DNA of 7,921 nt from an uncultured Bacillota bacterium (GTDB lineage Bacteria > Bacillota > Clostridia > UBA1381). Below are positions 1-5,978 of this stretch, piece by piece (within the stretch, counting starts at the first letter, position 1; every line of letters begins with the position of its first letter). The position numbers and the translations under genes were made by a program. Location: NCBI GenBank assembly GCA_949297205.1, contig CASFSH010000204.1, positions 1 to 7,921 on the forward strand, written 5' to 3'. The notes under the pieces were generated by a model. That model was not told the origin of the DNA, did no database searches, and saw only the letters and a list, made by a program, of their open reading frames with translations.

Positions 1-491
1 TTTTTATATATAAATTATATGATTTTATTGAAATTCCCATTAATGAGGATTGGAAAATAAAAATGTCATCTATGCTTTTTGAATATATACTATATCTCAA
101 CGAAGCGGTAAGAGATACCATGGCTCCACCGAACAAATATAAAGAATTTTTAAAACCTGCCATATCATATCTTTCATATAATCCGGATATTCCGTACAAT
201 TCAGCAGAACTTGCAAAAATTCTAAATATAACGCCTACTCATATGTGCCGTATTTTTAAAAAGGCATATGGAATGCAGCCATGTGAATATGTACAGCGTA
301 TGAAAATTGATTTTTCAAAAAGGCTCTTGACTCATAACGTATATGAAACAATTTCAAAAATCGCCCGAACCTGCGGTTATGAAAATGTAAGTTATTTTAA
401 TCTTATATTTAAAAAATACACAGGAATGTCACCTAAAGAGTACAGAAAACAAGCAATAGAAAATTACCGGGGATTTAACATTCCCCGGTAA
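1..491 (+). CDS. AraC-family transcriptional regulator, C-terminal part (5' truncated by window edge)
   Basis: The frame is open from base 3 through the first ATG at 63, so the gene starts outside the window and about 162 C-terminal residues are visible; the ATG at 63 is probably internal. The last ~100 residues form the typical AraC/XylS DNA-binding domain with two helix-turn-helix units. The first is around 'NSAELAKILNITPTHMCRIF'; the second carries the family signature 'ISKIARTCGYENVSYFNLIF', then 'KKYTGMSPKEYR'. The part before it looks like the linker and end of an N-terminal effector-binding (cupin-like) domain, which cannot be assessed here. Such proteins usually activate sugar-use genes in response to a ligand. 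The gene converges on a glycosidase gene (505-2166), so a role in carbohydrate regulation is plausible but only inferred from position. It stops at TAA 489-491, inside the terminator stem. Confidence 0.92.
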   Translation, partial: FIYKLYDFIEIPINEDWKIKMSSMLFEYILYLNEAVRDTMAPPNKYKEFLKPAISYLSYNPDIPYNSAELAKILNITPTHMCRIFKKAYGMQPCEYVQRMKIDFSKRLLTHNVYETISKIARTCGYENVSYFNLIFKKYTGMSPKEYRKQAIENYRGFNIPR

Positions 492-501
492 TTCATTTTT
501 T
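462..501. terminator. Intrinsic terminator between convergent genes, likely bidirectional
   Basis: A perfect 12-bp inverted repeat, AATTACCGGGGA (462-473) and TCCCCGGTAATT (482-493), has an 8-nt loop. On the + strand it is followed by a T-run at 496-501, a classical rho-independent terminator for the AraC gene. The stem includes that gene's last codons and its stop. On the - strand the hairpin begins 11 nt after the glycosidase stop codon, and the stem is followed by TTTT then mixed bases, so it may also end that transcript, less efficiently. Confidence 0.8.
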
Positions 502-504
502 ATT

Positions 505-2166
505 TTAATCATTAAATTTCTTATCAATACTATCGTGATAATTTTTATAAATTTCACTTACTTCTTTCCAGTCATCATCACTTAAAAATGAAAATAATTC
601 AACGCCGTAAAGATCAGGTATTCCGAATTTTGTACAATTTCTGAACCCCAGCATCGCATCACGTCTTCTTGCTCCCGACATTCCGTCGGTATCAACCAAT
701 ATATCGTCACCAAGCATTGTTGTTCCAAGCATTGTCCTTGCTTGCAGATTTGAAAATCCGTTATTGCTTGCAGCATAATAATCATGCAGACGGAACATAT
801 CTGTCACTTCACGAAAATACGGGTGTGCACATGAAGTGGAAATAAGCGCATCCGGTTTTATCTGTTTGGATATTTTATAAAATAGCGACAGCAGTCTTTT
901 CAGCAATTCAATACCGTATACGCCTTTTTCATGAATCTGCAGTCCTTCACCAAGAGGCATAACATTTGCAAAATCCAATTTAAAACCGTCTGCATTATAA
1001 CAGCCCTCATCATTACTTAAAAGTCTGTATAAACTTTTTTCCAGTCTTTTTATGTACTCAGGACTTGTAGGATCAACATAAATTGCTTTACCGTCCTTTA
1101 AAACACACTCTTCATCAGGTAATCCCTCACAATTCCAAAGCTTTACCCACAGCTTAACTTTCAGTCCCTTAGAATGACATTCATCTATGAATTTTCTCAT
1201 ATCGGGCCATTTGTTTGTATCTGCCTCAAGAGTACCGTATTCTTTCTGCCATTTATCATCTATAATTACTGCGGTAATTGTTATATCCTTTTCTTTGCAG
1301 CTGTTTAACATTTTCCTGTACTCATTTTCATTTGAAGCATCAAGTGCACTTGAAATTATTTCCTCAACAGGCTTACCTTCAATTTGTTCGGCCCAGTTAA
1401 TATCTTTTTCCTGTTTTTTTGTCAGGCACACCCATTGATCTCCCCAGCCGCAGAACAGCGGTCCGTACCACCATTTAAACGGTTTTTTTTCATCTTTGTT
1501 GCAATATCCGTGTACATAATGATAATCAGCATATTTTCTGAGAATATCTTCTTCATTCTTTCCGACGTTTACTATTATTGAAGGAAGTTCAAATTCTCCG
1601 CACACTTTTGTATACTCATAAAAATCAGTAACAAAAGAACATCGGTTATCCTTATATTCATAATTGAAATAATCAAAATTATATTTGCCCTTTTCTGTTA
1701 ATAATCCCACGCCTGTTATCATAGGATTCTGTTCCATATCAAAAATATAACAAAGCGGCGGAGGTGTTAGAAACATAAGATCATTAATACATGACTTAGT
1801 CATCAGATAATGAGGATTTACTTCGCCCTCACCGTGTATTGCAGGCAGATAATAACCTGAAGTATTAAAATCACTTTCATTAAGATACATTACTTTACCC
1901 GGTTTTCCGCTTCCATGTACCTTCACAGAGTAAATCAAATTTTCTTCTTCGATTATAAGTGTATATATTTTTTTATCCCATATACTGCTTTTTGATACCC
2001 ATTGAAAAGTATTTTCCGACATATGTTCAAAAGATTCGATTTTTTCATTCTCGTCATCATTTACTGTTGTTTTTACATTAAAGAAAAAAACTTCTTCCCC
2101 TTCAGATATAAGATTAAACCCTTCATTATATACATCTACACAAAATTTTTCTTTTTTGATCAGCAC
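505..2166 (-). CDS. Clan GH-D-like alpha-glycoside hydrolase (GH31/GH36 type), cytoplasmic
   Basis: 553 residues with no signal peptide or membrane segment, so probably an intracellular enzyme acting on imported oligosaccharides. Residues ~1-220 look like a beta-rich N-terminal domain. From ~229 the pattern fits a TIM barrel: 'VIIDDKWQ' (300-307) followed by the 'W-P-D-M-(K/R)' step and 'HSKGLKVKLWVKLW' (331-344), as in GH31/GH36 barrels. 'DGFKLDFA' (393-400) contains the K-x-D motif, so D398 is the candidate nucleophile. D462 in 'FRLHDYY' is a candidate acid/base; this is a weaker assignment. The protein is shorter than usual GH36 (~700 residues) or GH31 enzymes and leaves little room for a C-terminal beta domain after the barrel. 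The family split (GH31, GH36 or a related uncharacterised group) and the substrate (alpha-galactoside, alpha-glucoside or other) cannot be decided by eye. The start is a GTG with a good Shine-Dalgarno site and its own promoter. Confidence 0.8.
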   Translation of the reverse strand: MLIKKEKFCVDVYNEGFNLISEGEEVFFFNVKTTVNDDENEKIESFEHMSENTFQWVSKSSIWDKKIYTLIIEEENLIYSVKVHGSGKPGKVMYLNESDFNTSGYYLPAIHGEGEVNPHYLMTKSCINDLMFLTPPPLCYIFDMEQNPMITGVGLLTEKGKYNFDYFNYEYKDNRCSFVTDFYEYTKVCGEFELPSIIVNVGKNEEDILRKYADYHYVHGYCNKDEKKPFKWWYGPLFCGWGDQWVCLTKKQEKDINWAEQIEGKPVEEIISSALDASNENEYRKMLNSCKEKDITITAVIIDDKWQKEYGTLEADTNKWPDMRKFIDECHSKGLKVKLWVKLWNCEGLPDEECVLKDGKAIYVDPTSPEYIKRLEKSLYRLLSNDEGCYNADGFKLDFANVMPLGEGLQIHEKGVYGIELLKRLLSLFYKISKQIKPDALISTSCAHPYFREVTDMFRLHDYYAASNNGFSNLQARTMLGTTMLGDDILVDTDGMSGARRRDAMLGFRNCTKFGIPDLYGVELFSFLSDDDWKEVSEIYKNYHDSIDKKFND

Positions 2167-2172
2167 AGAAAG

Positions 2173-2180
2173 CCACCTCT
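2173..2180 (-). promoter_or_regulatory. Ribosome binding site fixing the GTG start of the glycosidase
   Basis: On the - strand AGAGGTGG lies 6 nt before GTG at 2166-2164. No ATG occurs in frame until codon 49, so this site decides the GTG start. Confidence 0.75.
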
Positions 2181-2212
2181 TTCACAAGTTTCATTTACTG
2201 AATAATATGCGT

Positions 2213-2241
2213 AGTATAACATATAACATTTTAAATGTCAA
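2213..2241 (-). promoter_or_regulatory. Sigma-A promoter of the glycosidase gene
   Basis: On the - strand a perfect -35 TTGACA (2241-2236) and -10 TATACT (2218-2213; one mismatch to TATAAT) are separated by 17 nt. Predicted transcription start is about 2206, giving a ~40-nt leader to the GTG start. The site lies just beyond the terminator of the upstream ATPase gene, so the glycosidase should be an independent transcript. Confidence 0.82.
2226..2238. repeat. Short palindrome inside the glycosidase promoter (possible operator)
   Basis: ACATTT-T-AAATGT is a perfect 6+6 inverted repeat with a 1-nt centre. It sits in the -35/-10 spacer and overlaps part of the -35. The position suits a repressor operator, but the repeat is AT-rich and short, so chance is a real alternative. 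Confidence 0.3.
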
Positions 2242-2259
2242 TATTTTTATTTTTATCAT

Positions 2260-2293
2260 AAAAAGAATGATGCCGGTTAATAACAGCATCTTC
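2260..2293 (-). terminator. Intrinsic terminator after the P-type ATPase gene
   Basis: Read on the - strand, GATGCTG (2290-2284) pairs with CGGCATC (2275-2269), with one G-U pair and an 8-nt loop. Further pairing is possible at the base (GGA with TTC-like bases), and a T-rich tail ending in TTTTT (2264-2260) follows. It begins about 10 nt after the ATPase stop codon (2303-2301). Confidence 0.8.
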
Positions 2294-2300
2294 CCAATAA

Positions 2301-4916
2301 TTATTTTGTATGTTTTATTATTCCGAAAGCCTTTGATATTTCCATTACAATAACCGGCACAAAAATTAAAATAACAGCGATAATATATAAATTCAAAGGC
2401 AAAATCATAAGCTTAAAAGCAACTCGAACCGGTGTAAACAACACAAGTAACATAAGTCCTACAGAAACAAGTGCTGCAAGATTAAGATTTCTATTTCCAA
2501 AAACACCTATTTTAAAAAGAGAATGATCGGATCTCATATTGTATGACTGTACAGTCTGAGAAAGGGCAAGTACCATAAATGCCATTGTCTGTCCTCCTGT
2601 CAGCGTTCCTGTTGTTCTCTCACCTATCACAAAAGCCACCAAAGAAAGAATTGCAAACATTATACCCTGAAGTATTATCCTTATTCCAAGACCATGAGCA
2701 AATATTCCCTCGTCTTTCGGTTTTGGTTTATTTTGCATAACATCTTTTTCAACAGCCTCCATTCCCAGTGCTATTGCCGGCAGGGAATCTGTAACAAGAT
2801 TTATCCATAAAAGCTGCATGGATAAAAACGGAGTTTTCTGCCATAACAGCATAGCAACAAATACTGTAATAACTTCTCCTATATTTGTTCCGAGAAGGAA
2901 TCCCACAACCTTTCTTATATTTGCATAAATTCCCCTTCCTTCACGTACAGCGTCCACTATTGTTGCAAAGTTATCATCGGTAAGCGTCATATCTGCGGCA
3001 CCCTTTGCCACATCTGTACCGGTTATACCCATAGCACAGCCAATATCCGCAGCCTTCAATGCAGGTGCATCATTTACACCGTCACCGGTCATTGAAACAA
3101 CCTGATTTTTTCTTTGCCATGCCTTAACAATCCTTATTTTGTTTTCAGGCGAAACCCTTGCATAAACAGATATTTTTTCTATTTTATCATCAAGTTCTTT
3201 ATCATCCATCGCATCCAGTTCTGCACCGGTTATTGCCATATCGCCGCTTTTTAAAATTCCCAAATCCTTTGCTATTGCAGATGCAGTTATTACATGGTCG
3301 CCGGTAATCATAACAGGTTTAATTCCGGCTATTGTACAAAGTTTAACAGCTTCCTTAGCTTCCTTTCTCGGGGGATCAATCATTCCCACCAATCCCATAA
3401 ATGTAAGTCCGTTTTCTATTTCTCCGGATTTAAGTGTTGAAGGGATAGAATCAATTTGTTTATATCCCACCGCAAGTACACGAAGAGCTTGTTTGCTCAT
3501 ATCATCCGTTATCTGTTTTGCCTTTTGTATATCACCGGATATTATTCTGTTTTCCATGACATCAAAGGCACCTTTTACAATTACAATATTTTTTCCGTCA
3601 ATATTATTTATTGTTGACATCAGTTTTCTGTCCGAGTCAAATGGTATCTCTGCCAAACGAGGGTATTTTTTATTCAATTCATCCTTTTCCATACCATTTT
3701 TATATGCAGCCGCCACAATAGCTGTTTCGGTAGGGTCTCCTATATGCTGTTCATTATTTTCATCAAATATCACCGTTGCATCACAGCACAAAGCAGCATA
3801 TTTTAAGAGTTCTTTTACATTATCGGAACAATTATTTGTAATTTCTTCACTTTCTTCATTTTCTGAGGAAAATGCTTTTACAAGTGTCATTCTGTTTTGT
3901 GTAAGTGTACCTGTTTTATCAGAACATATAACTGAGGCGCTTCCCAGTGTTTCTACCGCCGGCAATCTTCTTACAAGAGCATTTTTTCTTGCCATTCGCT
4001 GAACACCGATTGAAAGCACAATGGTAACAATTACCGGTAATCCCTCCGGAATTGCAGAAACAGCAAGAGAAACAGAAATCATAAAAATTTCCATAATAGG
4101 TGTTCCCGACATTATTCCCACAGCAAAAATAATCCCGCAGGCAACAAGTGCTATCACGCCTAAATATTTACCCAACTGAGCAAGTTTTTTTTGAAGAGGA
4201 GTTTGAGTTTCTGCCTCATTATCCAGCAAATCCGCGATTTTGCCCATTTCAGTATTCATTCCTGTTGCCGTAATCACAGCAGATGCTGTACCGTAAGTAA
4301 TACTGCATCCGGAAAATACCATATTGCTTCTGTCACCTATCGGAGCATTTTCCTCAACACTAATTTTTGCATCTTTCTCACTTGGCACCGATTCACCCGT
4401 CAAAGCTGATTCCTCTGATTTGAGACTGACGCTTTCAATTAATCTTGCGTCTGCAGGTATAAAATCTCCTGCTTCAAGCTTTATTATATCACCGGGGACA
4501 AGTTCTTTTGCAGATATGATTTCTTCTTTTCCATTACGTATTACTCTTGCATGTGGAGCTGATAAATTTTTTAATGCTTCAAGTGCTTTTTCCGCCTTAC
4601 TCTCTTGAATCACTCCCATAACTGCATTAACAATTATTATTAACAAAATCAGACCGGGCTCAAAAAATTCCTTTGGATTTCCTTCGACACACGCTATAAT
4701 AAAAGAGATTATTGCCGCAATAATAAGAATTATAATCATTACATCCTTAAATTGTTCTGCAAATCTTTTTATATTGCTTTTTTTCTTTTTCTCTTTCAGT
4801 TTATTTTCGCCATACTGTGCAGTAAGTTCTGCAGCCTGTTCGGAGGTTAATCCTTTATTTACATCTGTTTTAAGTTCTTTTATAACTCTTTCTATTGATT
4901 GATCATGAAAAGTCAT
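2301..4916 (-). CDS. P2A-type calcium-transporting P-type ATPase
   Basis: Membrane pump that exports Ca2+ (possibly Mn2+) using ATP; 871 residues, full length for bacterial SERCA-like pumps. In order: N-terminal cation-ATPase region (~1-60); M1-M2; actuator domain with TGES (173-176); M4 with PEGLP (290-294); phosphorylation loop DKTGTLT (D333 is phosphorylated); nucleotide-binding KGA (448-450); DPPR (514-517); TGD (538-540); hinge TGDGVNDAP (610-618); then six C-terminal membrane segments. SERCA-like ion ligands are visible: E291 in M4, N678 and E681 ('NIGE') in M5, N706, T709 and D710 ('NLVTD') in M6. By rough alignment the M8 glutamate of SERCA site I is a glutamine (Q787). I chose ATG 4916 because GGAGG lies 5 nt before it. 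An in-frame extension to 4976 would translate the GC hairpin region and has no good ribosome site; ATG 4928 is a weaker alternative. The start overlaps the stop of a small upstream ORF (ATGA). Confidence 0.95.
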   Translation of the reverse strand: MTFHDQSIERVIKELKTDVNKGLTSEQAAELTAQYGENKLKEKKKKSNIKRFAEQFKDVMIIILIIAAIISFIIACVEGNPKEFFEPGLILLIIIVNAVMGVIQESKAEKALEALKNLSAPHARVIRNGKEEIISAKELVPGDIIKLEAGDFIPADARLIESVSLKSEESALTGESVPSEKDAKISVEENAPIGDRSNMVFSGCSITYGTASAVITATGMNTEMGKIADLLDNEAETQTPLQKKLAQLGKYLGVIALVACGIIFAVGIMSGTPIMEIFMISVSLAVSAIPEGLPVIVTIVLSIGVQRMARKNALVRRLPAVETLGSASVICSDKTGTLTQNRMTLVKAFSSENEESEEITNNCSDNVKELLKYAALCCDATVIFDENNEQHIGDPTETAIVAAAYKNGMEKDELNKKYPRLAEIPFDSDRKLMSTINNIDGKNIVIVKGAFDVMENRIISGDIQKAKQITDDMSKQALRVLAVGYKQIDSIPSTLKSGEIENGLTFMGLVGMIDPPRKEAKEAVKLCTIAGIKPVMITGDHVITASAIAKDLGILKSGDMAITGAELDAMDDKELDDKIEKISVYARVSPENKIRIVKAWQRKNQVVSMTGDGVNDAPALKAADIGCAMGITGTDVAKGAADMTLTDDNFATIVDAVREGRGIYANIRKVVGFLLGTNIGEVITVFVAMLLWQKTPFLSMQLLWINLVTDSLPAIALGMEAVEKDVMQNKPKPKDEGIFAHGLGIRIILQGIMFAILSLVAFVIGERTTGTLTGGQTMAFMVLALSQTVQSYNMRSDHSLFKIGVFGNRNLNLAALVSVGLMLLVLFTPVRVAFKLMILPLNLYIIAVILIFVPVIVMEISKAFGIIKHTK

Positions 4917-5059
4917 TTTATCCTCCATTCCGCCGCCAACGCGGCGGCACAAAATCCTAACGTGAAAAAGAAGCAAGCAGATCGCCGTTTTGAGGAACGA
5001 CGGCGTATATGTATACTCCGAATCATGAAAAACGGTGAGATTCCCAGCTTATCTTTCAC
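4913..5059 (-). CDS. Small ORF (48 aa) translationally coupled to the Ca2+ ATPase; function unknown
   Basis: On the - strand a perfect AGGAGG (5070-5065) lies 5 nt before GTG (5059-5057). The frame then runs 48 codons to TGA (4915-4913), which overlaps the ATPase ATG as ATGA, the classic arrangement for translational coupling. The peptide begins MKDKLGISPFF, has a strongly basic stretch at residues ~14-26 (RRR at 19-21, KRR at 24-26), then a 16-residue hydrophobic stretch ACFFFTLGFCAAALAA (28-43), and ends EWRIK. It could be a small membrane peptide that binds the pump, a leader peptide whose translation controls the ATPase, or a signal-peptide-like remnant. By my count GC is 69/147 (47%), above its AT-rich surroundings, partly because it encodes the hairpin at 4930-4947. 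I recognise no family. The translation signals are strong; the function is unknown. Confidence 0.6.
   Translation of the reverse strand: MKDKLGISPFFMIRSIHIRRRSSKRRSACFFFTLGFCAAALAAEWRIK
4922..4926 (-). promoter_or_regulatory. Ribosome binding site that sets the ATPase start at 4916
   Basis: GGAGG on the - strand lies 5 nt (ATAAA) upstream of ATG 4916-4914. It is inside the last codons of the small ORF 5059-4913 and 3 nt after the GC-rich hairpin, so access to it may depend on translation of that ORF. Confidence 0.75.
4930..4947 (-). promoter_or_regulatory. GC-rich hairpin just upstream of the ATPase ribosome site
   Basis: In the mRNA CCGCCGC (4947-4941), loop GTTG and GCGGCGG (4936-4930) form a 7-bp all-GC stem with a 4-nt loop. 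It ends 3 nt before the ATPase Shine-Dalgarno sequence. No T-run follows, so it is not a terminator. It lies within the coding part of the small ORF, so a translating ribosome would melt it. Confidence 0.6.
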
Positions 5060-5134
5060 GTTATCCTCCTGTTTTTCGTTAAAAGCCTATAATGTCTGAA
5101 ATATGCAAAATGCAGCTGATATTTTTTCACCGTT
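4958..5134 (-). promoter_or_regulatory. Structured mRNA leader with two interleaved, mutually exclusive stems
   Basis: Two perfect inverted repeats interleave in the transcript. Stem A: AACGGTGA (5134-5127) with TCACCGTT (5038-5031), 8 bp. Stem B: TAACGTGAAA (5063-5054) with TTTCACGTTA (4967-4958), 10 bp. The order is A, B, A', B', so both cannot form as simple nested stems; they would compete or form a pseudoknot. Stem B contains the small ORF's GTG start and the bases next to its AGGAGG. A local 6-bp stem CGCCGT/ACGGCG (~5006-4983) lies inside B. I could not match the region to the yybP-ykoY, M-box or NiCo riboswitch consensus as I remember them. A regulatory leader for the ATPase is inferred. 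Confidence 0.45.
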
Positions 5135-5136
5135 AA

Positions 5137-5152
5137 ATTTTATTCATAAAAT
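5137..5152. repeat. AT-rich palindrome in the ATPase leader
   Basis: ATTTTAT-TC-ATAAAAT is a perfect 7+7 inverted repeat with a 2-nt centre. It lies about 25-40 nt downstream of the predicted transcription start, a position that would suit a repressor. With only A/T in the arms, chance occurrence is possible. Confidence 0.25.
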
Positions 5153-5181
5153 CTGTTCTATCAAATCCGGTTTCGTACTGA

Positions 5182-5210
5182 ATTTTAACAAATCAATAAC
5201 TGTATATCAA
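5182..5210 (-). promoter_or_regulatory. Sigma-A promoter for the small ORF and Ca2+ ATPase
   Basis: On the - strand -35 TTGATA (5210-5205) and -10 TAAAAT (5187-5182) are separated by 17 nt; each hexamer matches 5 of 6 consensus bases. Predicted start is about 5175, leaving a leader of ~115 nt to the small ORF and ~260 nt to the ATPase. I see no intrinsic terminator between ktrA (ends 5269) and this promoter, so some readthrough from ktrBA is possible. Confidence 0.65.
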
Positions 5211-5268
5211 CATTTTATATTATTATCTGTTTTAATTCTGTTTTCATACATCAAGTTATTTGTTTTTA

Positions 5269-5961
5269 CTATGTATGTGACACATTTTCCTCAAGCCAAT
5301 TGTTAAAATCAATAAGACTTTTTTTACTGCCTGAAAGATATAATATATCATTTTTTTTGAAAATATAATCCGGTGTGACTGTTTTAATTACATTTCCGTC
5401 ATTTTCTATTGCTATTATATTTAAGTTAAATTTAGTTCTGAAATTTGTCTGACGTACGCTTTTACCTATAACTGAATCAAATATCTGAAGTTTTGTAATA
5501 TTTATGCTTTCGCTCAATTGAATAAAATCAAGCGTACGTGACGCCTCAAGCCTATTTGCAAGCCTAACTGCCATATCTCTCTCAGGATATACAACTTCTG
5601 CTCCCAGTTTTTCGAGCACCTCTCCATGTTCGTGAGAATTTGCCTTTGCAATTACTCGCGGTATTCCAAAAGAAATCAAATTCAATGTAGCAAGAATTGA
5701 AATATCCATTTTTTCACCTATACATACAACTGCCACATCACAATTCTGTATTCCTGTTTCAGCCAATGTTTTTTTGTCAAGAGATACAGTTACAAATGCA
5801 TTTTCCGTAAATTCCCGTATTTCTCTTACCTTTTCTTCATCACGGTCGATAACCAGCAATTCACATCCGTCACTTGCAAGCTCACGTGCAAGTGCCATAC
5901 CGAATCTTCCCAATCCTACTATTCCGTAAGTCATTTTTTCTTTTTTTATTCTACCAAACAT
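5269..5961 (-). CDS. ktrA: Ktr potassium uptake system regulatory subunit KtrA (TrkA family, RCK domain)
   Basis: 230-residue cytosolic protein that forms the gating ring on the KtrB channel subunit. The N-terminal RCK_N Rossmann fold (~11-130) shows 'YGIVGLGRFG' (12-21) with the G-x-G-x-x-G nucleotide loop at 16-21, and D39 at the end of the second strand ('LLVIDRD') for the adenosine ribose. 'YPERDMAVR' (125-133) carries the conserved glutamate E127 found near the inter-subunit ligand site of KtrA proteins. An RCK_C domain follows (~147-226); in characterised Firmicute KtrA proteins this domain binds c-di-AMP, which closes the system. The start at ATG 5961 is supported by GGGAGG 6 nt upstream; an extension to 6039 would overlap ktrB and lacks such a site. 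It follows ktrB by 17 nt, so the two are one operon. Confidence 0.93.
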   Translation of the reverse strand: MFGRIKKEKMTYGIVGLGRFGMALARELASDGCELLVIDRDEEKVREIREFTENAFVTVSLDKKTLAETGIQNCDVAVVCIGEKMDISILATLNLISFGIPRVIAKANSHEHGEVLEKLGAEVVYPERDMAVRLANRLEASRTLDFIQLSESINITKLQIFDSVIGKSVRQTNFRTKFNLNIIAIENDGNVIKTVTPDYIFKKNDILYLSGSKKSLIDFNNWLEENVSHT

Positions 5962-5978
5962 TTTTTTCCTCCCATAAG

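Noticed and set aside
3493..4002. 169-codon open frame on the + strand opposite the ATPase
   Set aside because: It is antisense to the catalytic core of a clearly conserved gene; no supporting ribosome site or family resemblance was seen.
4917..4976. Extended N-terminus of the ATPase starting at 4976
   Set aside because: It would translate through the GC hairpin in a frame giving an atypical N-terminus and has no good ribosome site. ATG 4916 has GGAGG 5 nt upstream and gives the usual family start.
4983..5006. CGCCGT/ACGGCG hairpin as a transcription attenuator
   Set aside because: The T-rich stretch comes more than 10 nt after the stem and is interrupted, so it does not fit an intrinsic terminator.
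5103..5114. TGCA-AAA-TGCA motif in the leader as an operator
   Set aside because: TGCA is self-complementary and the repeat is only 4+4 bp, so this is too weak to support.
4913..5175. Leader of the cation ATPase as a yybP-ykoY (Mn2+), M-box (Mg2+) or NiCo riboswitch
   Set aside because: The conserved core strings of these families, as I remember them, are not visible in the leader; a covariance-model search would settle it.
5230..5275. CATACAT/ATGTATG inverted repeat after ktrA as a terminator
   Set aside because: The stem is AT-rich, the loop is 19 nt and no T-run follows on the - strand.
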